This document shows, in pieces, positions 25,189-34,556 of a DNA stretch of 64,000 nt. Below the pieces are notes generated by a model. That model saw only the letters and a list, made by a program, of their open reading frames with translations, had not been told where the DNA came from and made no database searches. Position 1 is the stretch's first letter. Each line of letters opens with the position of its first letter. The position numbers and the translations under genes were made by a program. The stretch lies in NCBI GenBank assembly GCA_009776745.1, contig WRNH01000001.1, forward strand, positions 1-64,000. Reading direction: 5' to 3'. Source of the stretch: Endomicrobiia bacterium. Lineage in GTDB: Bacteria > Elusimicrobiota > Endomicrobiia > Endomicrobiales > Endomicrobiaceae.

Positions 25189-27600
25189 ATGCATTGGTTA
25201 GGCAAAGTTTTTTCTTTAAAGAAGTTGACGGTTATTTTCGCGTTTGTAATTACGGCGGCAAATCAGTCTTTTGCAAGCGAAGCAAATTTAATTCTTCCGG
25301 ATTTGGCGGCAGTCAGTTTCCTAGGCGGAGCAATCAGCGGGAAAGCGCTTTTGACAGCCGGTTTTATTATCTGTATTTTCGGTTTATGCTTCGGACTTTA
25401 TCATTTTCTCGGCATTAAAAACCTCCCCGTGCATAAATCCATGAAAGATATATCCGAACTTATTTATGAAACGTGCAAAACTTATCTCATAACCCAGGGA
25501 AAATTCATTATAATACTTGAGATCCTGCTTGCAGTAATAATAATCGTCTACTTTGGACTGCTGCAGCATTTTGCGGCAATAAAAGTTGTAACCATTATTA
25601 TATGCAGCGTCGTAGGCATTTTGGGAAGCTACGCGGTGGCATGGTTTGGAATGAGGATAAACACTTACGCCAACTCAAGAACTTCTTTCGCGAGTTTAAA
25701 AGGAAAACCTTTTCCGCTCTACGAAATTCCTCTGCGCGCGGGAATGAGCATCGGAATGCTTTTGATAAGCATTGAACTTTTCATAATGCTTATAATTCTT
25801 TTGTTTATACCCAGAGATTTTGCGGGAGCCTGCTTTATCGGTTTTGCGATCGGCGAATCTTTAGGCGCTTCGGTTTTGAGAATCGCGGGCGGAATATTTA
25901 CAAAAATTGCCGATATCGGTTCGGATTTAATGAAAATCGTTTTCAACATTAAAGAAGACGACGCGAGAAACCCTGGAGTCATCGCGGACTGCACCGGCGA
26001 CAATGCCGGAGATTCCGTAGGACCTACGGCGGACGGTTTTGAAACATACGGAGTTACCGGCGTAGCCGTAGTAACTTTCATAGTTCTTGCCGTAAGCAGC
26101 CCCGAGATACAAATTAAACTTCTTGTATGGATATTTGCAATCCGTTTGATGATGCTTATCGCGAGCGCGCTTTCATATGCGATAAACGGTTTTATCGCAA
26201 AAGCGAAATACGCGTTATCGGATAAAATGAACTTTGAAATTCCTTTGACGTCTCTTGTATGGATAACTTCAATAGTTTCAATTCTTCTAACTTTCATAGT
26301 TTCAAGACTTCTCATCGGAGATCTCGGCGACGGAACGCTCTGGTGGAAACTTTCCACAATTATCAGCTGCGGCACGATTGCCGGAGCAATAATACCGGAA
26401 GTCGTTAAAATCTTCACTTCGGTAAAAAGCGCTTTTGTACAGAATGTCGTCACATCTTCAAAACACGGCGGAGCTTCTTTGAATGTTCTGGCGGGCTTAA
26501 CGGCCGGCAATTTCAGCGCATACTGGATGGGGCTTGCGATTATACTGCTCATGTCAATAGCGTACGCAATAAGCACTTTCGGACTGTCGGCTATAATGAT
26601 AGCTCCCGCGGTATTTTCATTCGGGCTTGTCGCTTTCGGCTTTTTGGGAATGGGTCCCGTAACGATTGCCGTCGACTCATACGGACCCGTAACGGATAAT
26701 GCGCAGTCGGTATACGAATTATCCTTAATTGAAAGCATTCCTAATGTTGATAAAGAAATAGAAAAAGATTACGGATTTAAACCGGCTTTTGACAGATCAA
26801 AAATTCTTCTTGAAGAAAATGACGGAGCGGGCAATACGTTTAAAGCAACGGCAAAACCCGTGCTTATCGGAACCGCGGTAGTAGGCGCCACGACAATGAT
26901 TTTCTCGATTATCGTTATACTTACCGAAGGGCTTGTTCCGGGGCTTGTAGCAAAACTTTCAATACTTCACGCTCCTTTCCTTCTCGGATTGATAGCAGGA
27001 GGAGCGGTAATTTACTGGTTTACGGGCGCTTCTAACCACGCGGTAACAAGCGGCGCTTATAAAGCCGTTGAATTTATTAAAAACCACATTAACCTTGACG
27101 GAACAGCCGAAAAAGCTTCTACCGACGATTCAAAAAAAGTCGTGGAAATATGCACAAGATATGCGCAGAAAGGAATGATAAATCTGTTTTTGGTTATTTT
27201 CTTTTCGACTCTTGCGTTTGCGTTTGTCGAACCTTATTTCTTTATAGGCTACCTTATCTCAATAGCGCTGTTCGGGCTTTTTCAGGCAATATTTATGGCG
27301 AATGCCGGCGGAGCGTGGGATAATGCGAAAAAGTATGTCGAAGTGGATTTGCATGAAAAAGGAACGGAACTTCACAAAGCGACGGTCGTAGGAGATACGG
27401 TCGGCGATCCTTTTAAAGACACTTCATCGGTAGCGATGAACCCGATAATCAAATTCACTACGCTTTTCGGACTGCTTGCGCTTGAACTTGCAATAGTATT
27501 GGCCGGAAAAGGTTCTTTAAATACAATTCTTGCGGCAATATTCTTCGGCGTATCAGTAGTGTTTGTGGTAAAATCATTTACGGATATGCGCAACAAATAA
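25189..27600 (+). CDS. hppA: Membrane-bound ion-pumping pyrophosphatase
   Basis: 803 residues with about 16 hydrophobic segments. It hydrolyses cytoplasmic pyrophosphate and pumps H+ and/or Na+. Substrate motifs: DDARNPGVIADCTGDNAGD near 258-276 (usual DDPRNPAxIADNVGDNVGD) with TADGFETYG after it, DSYGPVTDNAQ near 502-512, and TGASNHAVTSGAYKAVEF near 610-627. At the site that sets potassium dependence the sequence is GNTFKATAK, with Lys where K+-dependent enzymes have Ala, suggesting K+ independence. An N-terminal hydrophobic stretch ending FASEA could be a signal-like extra helix. The ATG at 25189 follows AAAGGAG. Confidence 0.93.
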   Translation: MHWLGKVFSLKKLTVIFAFVITAANQSFASEANLILPDLAAVSFLGGAISGKALLTAGFIICIFGLCFGLYHFLGIKNLPVHKSMKDISELIYETCKTYLITQGKFIIILEILLAVIIIVYFGLLQHFAAIKVVTIIICSVVGILGSYAVAWFGMRINTYANSRTSFASLKGKPFPLYEIPLRAGMSIGMLLISIELFIMLIILLFIPRDFAGACFIGFAIGESLGASVLRIAGGIFTKIADIGSDLMKIVFNIKEDDARNPGVIADCTGDNAGDSVGPTADGFETYGVTGVAVVTFIVLAVSSPEIQIKLLVWIFAIRLMMLIASALSYAINGFIAKAKYALSDKMNFEIPLTSLVWITSIVSILLTFIVSRLLIGDLGDGTLWWKLSTIISCGTIAGAIIPEVVKIFTSVKSAFVQNVVTSSKHGGASLNVLAGLTAGNFSAYWMGLAIILLMSIAYAISTFGLSAIMIAPAVFSFGLVAFGFLGMGPVTIAVDSYGPVTDNAQSVYELSLIESIPNVDKEIEKDYGFKPAFDRSKILLEENDGAGNTFKATAKPVLIGTAVVGATTMIFSIIVILTEGLVPGLVAKLSILHAPFLLGLIAGGAVIYWFTGASNHAVTSGAYKAVEFIKNHINLDGTAEKASTDDSKKVVEICTRYAQKGMINLFLVIFFSTLAFAFVEPYFFIGYLISIALFGLFQAIFMANAGGAWDNAKKYVEVDLHEKGTELHKATVVGDTVGDPFKDTSSVAMNPIIKFTTLFGLLALELAIVLAGKGSLNTILAAIFFGVSVVFVVKSFTDMRNK

Positions 27601-27707
27601 CGACAGAGAATAGATAAGAGATAATAGCGTTTAGGTAAAAAGTTTTTCGAAGCAAAAACGTAGAATTTATTTTTTTATCTATTCTCTATTATCTCTTCTC
27701 TGCCGTT
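27599..27707. repeat. Family 1 hairpin element between hppA and the second autotransporter
   Basis: Left AACGACAGAGAATAGATAAG (from 27599), right ending CTTCTCTGCCGTT (27707); arms of 29 bases pair with few mismatches. Centre has TTTTTCGAAGCAAAAA. It lies between convergent genes, touching both stop codons. Confidence 0.85.
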
Positions 27708-27708
27708 A

Positions 27709-30700
27709 TCATCTTTCATAAAAATCCACATATTTGGTCGTAAACTTATAATTAATTCCCATATTGCCGTAAAGGCCTCTCTGAGAACCGAAGAAAAGCC
27801 CGTTAACGTTGACATAAGCGCTCCAGCTCGCGGAAATATCATATAAAACGCCCGCGCCTACTGTAGTCGAAAATAAATCATTTTCTATGCCTATAATGTT
27901 TACAGGCTGGCCGGTATTTTTAAACTCTCCTTCAAATTTTCCGTATCTTTGCGCAAAAAGAAAATTCAACTTCGCTTCAGCGTACCATTTTGCGCGCATA
28001 TCAATACCGTTATTTATCTGAAATCCAAGACTTGAATTTACGCGGTTATAAGATCCGGAATAAACCGTCAAGTCCGCGCTGCCGGCGCCGTCTTCGGTAA
28101 ACTCCTGCGTAGTGATATAAGAATAGTCAAGCCCTAAAAACGGCCTGAAATAAATATCATTTCTGTAAAAGTAATCGTATCCGAGTTCAGCCGCGGTATT
28201 TATACTGTAACCGTCAAAATCAGCATGCGTTTTTCTGTTGATCGCGTCCCCGTAAAATATCTTTCTTGAAGAAGAATAGTTTTGTCTTCCGCCTATAAGC
28301 ATAAGTTTAAGCTCAAAATTATTTTCAAAGAAAAACGCCCCGTAGCCTCCTATATTATATCCCGTAATATCGATCGTATCGCCGTTCTGTTTGGCGCTTG
28401 TATTAACATATCCTACGCTCAAACCAAAAATTTGCATATCGTCTTTCATGGTGTCAAAACCGGCCTGCAGCCCAGAGTTCGATGCGCTAAAATCTCCGGG
28501 AGAATTTTTATCGCCGGTATATTTATTATCCGCGATGTATCCCTGAGCCCAAATATTCCTCTTTATACTGCTGTCGTCGGGAATAAAATAACTTTTCTTA
28601 AGCCTTGAAAGAACGCTGTCTTTGGAAACGTTTAAAGCGGGGATCGTTATGGCATTGGCATATATATGTCCCGAAAGACTGTTGAGAGCTTTTTTCTTGC
28701 CGGCGATATCCGGCATAGTATCAACGCTGTCTATAACTAAAAATAAATCTCCGAGAGCCAGTCCGTACTCTTCATCCAGCGCAAGAGCAACGCTTTTTTG
28801 ATTGTCGGTTAATCCGGCTATGGCATTAAGCTGGTCTATGCTTAAAACAATGTTCACGGATTTCCACTCGGCATAAGCCGTAGTGCTCGCCTCAACCCCG
28901 TCCGAATACGTCAAATATGAATTGACTCTGTGCATCTCGCTGCCTTCGGCATTTGTATTGTCAATACGAAGTACGCCATGTCCGGACGTAGAATTTATTA
29001 TATTGTAATTTTTTTCAGCGGCTTCTACTCCCGCTATGCCGACTTTTATCAAAGTTCCGTCCATGTACGCGTTATAAGAATAAATCGTATCCGACGCGTT
29101 TGAATTGGAATCTATATCATAATAAATTTTTCCGCCGGTCGTAGAAGTTAAAACTCCGGATATATACAATTTATCGGTCAAATCGCTGTTTCTCATATCA
29201 AGCACCGTCGTAGTACCCGTGCTGACACTCGGGTTAGCTCCGATAAGCCGAAAATTTCCGGCTTCAAAAGACGAGCCGGAGCCTAATATCGTTGTTCCTG
29301 AAGTTATGTTCAATGTTTGAAAATCAAAATCTCCGTTTAAATACAGCTCTCCGGAGCCGTATTTGTTTACGACATTTCCGGCAGTGCCGGTTGAATATTT
29401 TATACCGCCGTTAAACGTTATTGCCGCCGACGTCGTAACGGTTAAATTGAGAACTGCGTTTCCGCCCATGTGCACGTCATTCCTAAGTCCGCTTGAAATA
29501 TTATTTGAAAATAAAATATCTCCGGTCAAAGCGTTAAAATCGCTTGTGCCATCATGTATGTAAACCGCTCCGCCTTCCAGTCCGGCGGTATTATTCGTTA
29601 TTTCGGCTCCGTCGCTTATCGTTAAAGTCCTCGAATAAAAAGCCCCTCCGCGGCCTCCGGAGCCGTCATTTGCGGAGTTATTTGACGCTTTAAGATAACC
29701 GCTGAAAGTTATATCTCTTTCGGCAAACAACGCTCCTCCCGAACCGTAACTTGAAAAATTTGAAGAGATCACTGCCGTAGCCGAGGAATTATTGAAGACT
29801 ATGCTGTCTCCAGAATATACGGCTCCGCCGGAAGAATGTTCAACCTTGTTCGACATAATATTGACTGCGCCGGAAAAAGTTACCGTTGATACTGCATATA
29901 TCGCTCCGCCGAAAGTGATAGCGCTGTTTTTTTCTAAATTTATCGTCACATTAGGATTTTCAAAATCTACGGTAGAACCCGCGTATATCGCTCCGCCGGC
30001 GTGAAAGGTAGCTGTGCTTTCATCCGTAAAAGCCATATTTTGGATTAAGTTTGCGCCACCTTTAAAAACAACATTTTGTCCGGCATATATACCGCCGCCG
30101 CTTTCCATTGCCGTGTTTGAAGACATAAATATCTCGACATTCTCGTCGGTAAAATAAACGCCTCCGGCCACCGCATAAATACCGCCGCCTTTTCCCATTC
30201 TGACAGTATTGCTGCTTATATTAGCGCCTCCGCCTACGGTAACGGATCCACTCCCCGCGTAAATACCGCCTCCGCCCAATGACGAATAATTACCTTGGAC
30301 ATTCAGAAAACTTCCGGAACTTAAAACAACGCTTCCTCCTGAAAAAACTGCCCCGCCGTGACCTGTAACGGCAACATTCCTTAAAAAACTTGCTGAACCG
30401 TTTATTGTGACGGTTCCCGACGCAGAGTAAATAGCTCCTCCAAAAAATGTGCTGCTGCTTGCTTCAATGGCAAAGGTGCCGTTTATGGTAAGTCCGGTAC
30501 CGGAGTTATATATTGCTCCTCCGCCGCCAGAAGTATCACCGCCGTATGTCCCTCTCACGAGAATAATATTATCGAGAGTCAGAGTACTTCCGCCGTTAAG
30601 GTTGAAAAATCGGTGAGAGCCTTCTGAAGTAAGAGTTTTCCACGCACCGTCGTTAGATTGAAGAGTTATATTGTTTTGCGTAATATTTTGAGACGATGTA

Positions 30701-30873
30701 AAAACAAAACTTCCGGTAAGCGTGCCGGTGCTTCCGTTGCTATTGCTTAAAACAGCCCAAGCCGCCGGATCATTAATATTAGTCGTACTAAAAATAACGT
30801 CGGCGGCAAAAATAAAAGACGGAAAAATAATAGCAGACAATAAAAAAAAGGCCGATAATTTAATAAATTTCAT
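27709..30873 (-). CDS. Pmp-type autotransporter adhesin
   Basis: 1054 residues of conventional layout: signal peptide (MKFIKLSAFFLLSAIIFPSFIFAA), a passenger with GGAIY / GGGIYAGS / GGAVYSG repeats (about 90-480), a low-similarity stalk, and a C-terminal autotransporter barrel (about 772-1054, starting RNIWAQGYIADN). The last residue is Arg after an aromatic-rich strand (KYVDFYER) instead of the usual terminal Phe. It is probably displayed on the cell surface as an adhesin. The start at the ATG ending at 30873 follows AAAAGGGG; the frame upstream is element sequence. Confidence 0.9.
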   Translation of the reverse strand: MKFIKLSAFFLLSAIIFPSFIFAADVIFSTTNINDPAAWAVLSNSNGSTGTLTGSFVFTSSQNITQNNITLQSNDGAWKTLTSEGSHRFFNLNGGSTLTLDNIILVRGTYGGDTSGGGGAIYNSGTGLTINGTFAIEASSSTFFGGAIYSASGTVTINGSASFLRNVAVTGHGGAVFSGGSVVLSSGSFLNVQGNYSSLGGGGIYAGSGSVTVGGGANISSNTVRMGKGGGIYAVAGGVYFTDENVEIFMSSNTAMESGGGIYAGQNVVFKGGANLIQNMAFTDESTATFHAGGAIYAGSTVDFENPNVTINLEKNSAITFGGAIYAVSTVTFSGAVNIMSNKVEHSSGGAVYSGDSIVFNNSSATAVISSNFSSYGSGGALFAERDITFSGYLKASNNSANDGSGGRGGAFYSRTLTISDGAEITNNTAGLEGGAVYIHDGTSDFNALTGDILFSNNISSGLRNDVHMGGNAVLNLTVTTSAAITFNGGIKYSTGTAGNVVNKYGSGELYLNGDFDFQTLNITSGTTILGSGSSFEAGNFRLIGANPSVSTGTTTVLDMRNSDLTDKLYISGVLTSTTGGKIYYDIDSNSNASDTIYSYNAYMDGTLIKVGIAGVEAAEKNYNIINSTSGHGVLRIDNTNAEGSEMHRVNSYLTYSDGVEASTTAYAEWKSVNIVLSIDQLNAIAGLTDNQKSVALALDEEYGLALGDLFLVIDSVDTMPDIAGKKKALNSLSGHIYANAITIPALNVSKDSVLSRLKKSYFIPDDSSIKRNIWAQGYIADNKYTGDKNSPGDFSASNSGLQAGFDTMKDDMQIFGLSVGYVNTSAKQNGDTIDITGYNIGGYGAFFFENNFELKLMLIGGRQNYSSSRKIFYGDAINRKTHADFDGYSINTAAELGYDYFYRNDIYFRPFLGLDYSYITTQEFTEDGAGSADLTVYSGSYNRVNSSLGFQINNGIDMRAKWYAEAKLNFLFAQRYGKFEGEFKNTGQPVNIIGIENDLFSTTVGAGVLYDISASWSAYVNVNGLFFGSQRGLYGNMGINYKFTTKYVDFYER

Positions 30874-30885
30874 ATTTCCCCTTTT

Positions 30886-30989
30886 AATAACAGAGGATAG
30901 GCAGTAATAAGTAATTGCGGTGTTTTCGCGAAGCGAAAACCCATTATCAATTCCGGCTTTGCCGAAATACTTAAACTGCTCTCTGTCTT
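30886..30989. repeat. Family 1 hairpin element in the leader of the second autotransporter
   Basis: AACAGAGGATAGGCAGTA on the left and CTGCTCTCTGTC on the right; small hairpins TTTTCGCGAAGCGAAAA and TTCCGGCTTTGCCGAA between. Arms are partly decayed. Confidence 0.7.
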
Positions 30990-31096
30990 TTTGATATTTT
31001 ATATAGTTTTTAGATTTTTTGCCAGAAGAATATTGCAGATGCACGGTAACTGCTCAGTAAATCGGAAGTTTATGCCGTTTTATCATAGATCTATCT

Positions 31097-31582
31097 CTAT
31101 GAATCTATACATCTAAAAATTATTTTTGAAAGGTCTATTGCGGTTTTTTTTACATTTTCCGTCATCTCAGCGCCGAACTCCAGATTTTCGGGCTGAATTC
31201 CTATTATCAGGGTTTTTAACGGATTATCATGAGAAATATAGTTAATAAAAACATTCATCGGCATCATGTGGGTTGAAAATGCCGCTCCCTGTATGTCGTC
31301 TGTTGAAATAATGCTTGCTTGGCCAGGCTTTAAACCGCTGTCGGCGGCGTCGCATATTATTAAATGCGTAGGAGCAAATTTCTTTATCTCTCCGGTAAGA
31401 TTTTCGGGCGCGGTATAACCGGACATTACTTTAAAATTTTCCGGCAGATTCTCTTTCAAAAGTTCATCTGCCGCCAAAATACCTGCGGCATCATCGCCTC
31501 TTAATTCAGAACCTATTGCAAGAAAGACGACTCTTTCTTTATCTTTTAAAAATTCGTTAATAATTTTTTCAATTTTTTCCAA
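31097..31582 (-). CDS. [NiFe]-hydrogenase maturation protease (HycI/HyaD family)
   Basis: 161 residues. The motif AIGSELRGDDAAG near 22-34 carries the nickel-probing Glu and Asp, followed by the conserved Asp in ICDAADSG near 75-82 and a His in SFSTHMMPMN-like context (FSTHMMPM) near 101-108. The enzyme removes the C-terminal peptide of the large subunit once nickel is inserted. The start appears to be TTG with AAAAAGG before it. Last gene of the hydrogenase operon, 3 nt after the ferredoxin subunit. Confidence 0.9.
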   Translation of the reverse strand: MEKIEKIINEFLKDKERVVFLAIGSELRGDDAAGILAADELLKENLPENFKVMSGYTAPENLTGEIKKFAPTHLIICDAADSGLKPGQASIISTDDIQGAAFSTHMMPMNVFINYISHDNPLKTLIIGIQPENLEFGAEMTENVKKTAIDLSKIIFRCIDS

Positions 31583-31585
31583 TCT

Positions 31586-31999
31586 TCAGCCTTTTTGCAG
31601 ATCTTTCGAGCCGCCGGCCTGCCGAGCTGCCGGCGCTTCCGGATTTAACTCTTCAAGCTTAACGGTCAGTTTGGATTTATCTATTTGGGCAAGTTCAAAA
31701 TTGTCCGTTGTATGTAAAGCTTTTTTGGGACATGAAAAAACGCATTGAGAACAAAAAATGCAGTTCGCGAGAGACAGCTCGCAGCTGAAAATTTTTTCTT
31801 CAACTTTCGTTATTTTTATGGCGTTTGACGGACAATTTTTTACGCACATATTGCAGCCGATGCATTTTGCCTGTTCAAAAGATATCATTCCGGCGACGCT
31901 GCCGTGAATCGGGCGCCTTTTATGCGGATATTCCGACGTAGCCGGCTTTTTAAAAAGAGTTTGTAAAACTTCAAAAAACATTTTTCCTATTTTTTTCAT
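31586..31999 (-). CDS. Hydrogenase ferredoxin-type subunit (NuoI/EchF-like)
   Basis: 137 residues with two 4Fe-4S motifs: CIGCNMCVKNCP near 46-57 and CIFCSQCVFSCP near 80-91. In group 4 hydrogenases this subunit passes electrons from ferredoxin to the small subunit. The N-terminal RRPIHGSVAG segment matches the NuoI family. The C-terminal 20 residues (PEAPAARQAGG and onward) are low-complexity. The start codon overlaps the NuoH-like stop by one base. Confidence 0.92.
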   Translation of the reverse strand: MKKIGKMFFEVLQTLFKKPATSEYPHKRRPIHGSVAGMISFEQAKCIGCNMCVKNCPSNAIKITKVEEKIFSCELSLANCIFCSQCVFSCPKKALHTTDNFELAQIDKSKLTVKLEELNPEAPAARQAGGSKDLQKG

Positions 32000-32934
32000 T
32001 ATGTGACAGCCTTTATAATAATGTTGATTGTAATCTGAAGCAAAGCCAGAGGTGTAAGTAATTTCCAGCAGAAACGCACCATCTGATCTATTCTTATTCT
32101 CGCGAAAATCGTCCTTATAACCGTTAAAAGCGCAATAATAAAAGTAATTTTCAATAAGTAAATTATAATTCCTAAAATAAAACCGCTCTTGTAACCGAAC
32201 GGCATAAAGGCCGCCGCAAGAAGCGTTGCCGCGGCTATTGCCTGCATATTCATCGCAAGTTTAAAATACGCGTACAAAGGCCCCGTGTATTCGGTAAACG
32301 TTCCGGCGACAATTTCCGTTTCGGCTTCAGGAATGTCAAACGGAACTTTTTCAAGTTTGCCATGAACGGCAATCAATGCCACGCCAAAACCTATAATATT
32401 GACCAAAAACAAAAATCCTTTCGCCCAGTAAAAATCTATTACCGTTGAAAATGTCCATGAACTTGCAAGAATTCCCGGCGCTAAAACAGCCATAAGAAGA
32501 GGCACTTCATATGAAAACAGCTGCGTTAAAACGCGCATTGAACCGATTAAAGAATATAAAGATCTGGAATACCATCCTCCCAAGAAATATGTAAGAGTCG
32601 GGATAGTCATTATATAGATCACGGCAACTATATCGCCTTTAAAACTAAACAGCGATCCCGCTTTCCATATAGGCATAAAAAGAAACGCCGTAACGACCGA
32701 CGCGCATGCCGCAAGCGGTAAAATTCTAAAAATTATTTTGTCGGCTTGTTCCGGAATGATAAGTTCCTTAGCCAAAAGCTTTACAAAATCGGCAAAAGGC
32801 TGAAACCACGGAGGCCCGACTCTGTTTTGCATTCTGGCGTACAGTTTTCTGTCAAAATATTCTCCCGCGAGAGCAAGAATAAATAAAAACAGAAAACCCG
32901 GAAAAATAAAAATTTGCAATAATGCTAAAATCAT
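31999..32934 (-). CDS. Hydrogenase membrane anchor subunit (NuoH/EchB/HycD-like)
   Basis: 311 residues, eight hydrophobic segments. Family motifs include ARMQNRVGPPWFQPFADFVKLL near 33-54, the quinone-site-like loop region EKVPFDIPEAETEIVAGTF near 194-212 with the acidic cluster, and RIRIDQMVRFCWKLLTP near the C-terminus. It anchors the hydrogenase module to the ion-pumping arm. A long hairpin element separates it from the large-subunit gene upstream. Confidence 0.93.
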   Translation of the reverse strand: MILALLQIFIFPGFLFLFILALAGEYFDRKLYARMQNRVGPPWFQPFADFVKLLAKELIIPEQADKIIFRILPLAACASVVTAFLFMPIWKAGSLFSFKGDIVAVIYIMTIPTLTYFLGGWYSRSLYSLIGSMRVLTQLFSYEVPLLMAVLAPGILASSWTFSTVIDFYWAKGFLFLVNIIGFGVALIAVHGKLEKVPFDIPEAETEIVAGTFTEYTGPLYAYFKLAMNMQAIAAATLLAAAFMPFGYKSGFILGIIIYLLKITFIIALLTVIRTIFARIRIDQMVRFCWKLLTPLALLQITINIIIKAVT

Positions 32935-32944
32935 TTAAAACCCT

Positions 32945-33203
32945 TTAACGGCAAATAATAACGACAAGTAACAAGTATTAGTGGCCCCAAAAGACAATTC
33001 CGCTTAAAGTGGGTCATGCTGAACTCGTTTCAGCATCTTGTCGTAAAAAACTAACGGCTGTACTTTCGACGGAGTTACCCTTACGGGAGCCGGATGTTTT
33101 GATAAAAACCCAATAAGCAATAACTGACTGCACAGCATACGGCAAACAACTAATAAGCAAAGTCTTTTATTTATTACCTATTACCTTTTATTTGTTACTT
33201 GCC
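32945..33203. repeat. Family 1 hairpin element with a large insert
   Basis: Outer arms: AACGGCAAATAATAACGACA-type at the left (with AAGTAACAAGTA) and its complement ending TTGTTACTTGCC at 33203. The 200-base centre contains a different hairpin (33016-33036) and other sequence, so this copy looks like a host for another insertion. The right arm codes for the last four residues (ASNK) and stop of the large subunit. Confidence 0.75.
33016..33036. repeat. Family 3 palindrome (ATGCTGAA-N5-TTCAGCAT)
   Basis: Perfect 8-bp stem with a 5-base loop in the context GTCATGCTGAACTCGTTTCAGCATC. Sequences of this type are dispersed repeats in many bacterial genomes; only one copy is present here. Confidence 0.6.
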
Positions 33204-34414
33204 TTTATTTTCACTTTCGTAAAATCAACGCCTCTGTTCTTTTTGTACCAGTCGATGCTCTGTTCCCTGAGCTGTTTCCACGTAATTTCCGAAGAACTCA
33301 TTGAGGATTTATCGTTAAGAGCGACTATCATTCTGTCCGTGCACGAAAAGCAAGGATCGATCGCCGCTATGACGATCGAAACGTCGGCAAGATAACCTTT
33401 TTGAAGCATGGTCGAAACCGATTGGACGTTTGCAAGCGTAGGCGCTCTGAGTTTCACTCTCTCGGGTTTATCCGTACCGTTTGAACGCACATAATGCACG
33501 TCTTCGCCTCTGGGAGCTTCATATCTGCTCAATGCTTCGCCCGCCGGAACTTTTAAAGGCGCCGGGACTTTCAGCGGCGTTGAAGGCATTTTTTTTATAA
33601 GCTGCCTTATAATTGAATACGATTCCATAAGTTCGCCGACGCGCACTAAAGCTCTGCCGTAAACATCGCAATGATCGTCGGAAACGACATTGAACTCAAT
33701 TTCGCCGTAAGCCGCATAAGGATCTTCTTTTCTCACGTCTCTTGTTATTCCGGACGCTCTGCCAGTAGGCCCGACAGCGCCCATTCTTACGGCGTCTTCA
33801 TGCGATAAATAGCCGACTTTAGAAAGCCTTTTTATTAACGTTATCTCTTCTTTGCAGACCTGAATATAATATTTTGTTCTTTCTTCAAGCGCGTCCATTG
33901 CTTTGAGAATTTGTTCTTTTTCGCTTTCCTCAATGTCTTTTCTTACTCCGCCGATAATATTTACCGCGTAATTAACTCTGTTGCCGGTCAGAAGCGAAAG
34001 CAGATCCATTATAATTTCCCTGTCGCGCCACGTATACATAAGCAAAGTATCAAATCCTATTTCGTGAGCCGCGACGCCAAGCCACAAAAGATGGCTGTGT
34101 ATGCGTTCCATTTCGCCTATTATGGAGCGGATATACTTTGCCCTCATTGGTACGTCAAGCCCAATAATCTCTTCAATAGCCTGAATCATACACGTAGAAT
34201 GCGAATGCGAACATATTCCGCACACTCTTTCAATCAAATAGATGTCATGAAGATACGGTTTTGTTTCGCAGGCTTTTTCTATTCCCCTGTGATTGTACCC
34301 GAGCTTCACCATTATATTTTCAACTTTTTCACCCTGCAAAGTCACGTCAAAACTAGCCGGCTCTTTTAACGCCGGATGCTGAGGCCCGATCGGTATTATA
34401 AGTTTTTTTGTCAT
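33188..34414 (-). CDS. [NiFe]-hydrogenase group 4 large (catalytic) subunit
   Basis: 408 residues, NuoD/HycE-like. Both nickel-binding motifs are intact: ERVCGICSHSHS (CxxC near 64-67) and DPCFSCTDR (CxxC near 352-355). Complex I NuoD lacks these cysteines, so this is a hydrogenase that reduces protons with electrons from ferredoxin or the reverse. The protease should cut after DPCFSCTDR, removing a tail of about 50 residues, as in E. coli HycE. The start at the ATG ending at 34414 follows GAGGAA. The extreme C-terminus, in the removed tail, is coded by a hairpin element. Confidence 0.96.
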   Translation of the reverse strand: MTKKLIIPIGPQHPALKEPASFDVTLQGEKVENIMVKLGYNHRGIEKACETKPYLHDIYLIERVCGICSHSHSTCMIQAIEEIIGLDVPMRAKYIRSIIGEMERIHSHLLWLGVAAHEIGFDTLLMYTWRDREIIMDLLSLLTGNRVNYAVNIIGGVRKDIEESEKEQILKAMDALEERTKYYIQVCKEEITLIKRLSKVGYLSHEDAVRMGAVGPTGRASGITRDVRKEDPYAAYGEIEFNVVSDDHCDVYGRALVRVGELMESYSIIRQLIKKMPSTPLKVPAPLKVPAGEALSRYEAPRGEDVHYVRSNGTDKPERVKLRAPTLANVQSVSTMLQKGYLADVSIVIAAIDPCFSCTDRMIVALNDKSSMSSSEITWKQLREQSIDWYKKNRGVDFTKVKIKASNK

Positions 34415-34430
34415 TTGTTCCTCACAAATC

Positions 34431-34556
34431 AGTTTGAAGTGTGAAGAGTGGAGTGTGGAGTTGTTGTGTTTCGGCAAAGCCGAAACCTATTAAACAGGTT
34501 TTCGCAAAGCGAAAACACATTCACTCCACTCTCCAAACTCCAAACTTCACTCTTTC
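34431..34556. repeat. Family 1 hairpin element between NuoC-like and large-subunit genes
   Basis: Arms of AGTTTGAAGTGTGAAGAGTGG type (34431-34460) and complement (34520-34555). Centre: GTTTCGGCAAAGCCGAAAC and GTTTTCGCAAAGCGAAAAC. The right arm supplies the last Glu codon and the TGA stop of the NuoC-like gene. Confidence 0.85.

Noticed and set aside
25719-26738. 339-codon minus-strand frame inside hppA
   Set aside because: Antisense shadow of a strongly conserved pyrophosphatase; Ile/Ser/Pro-rich translation with no motifs.
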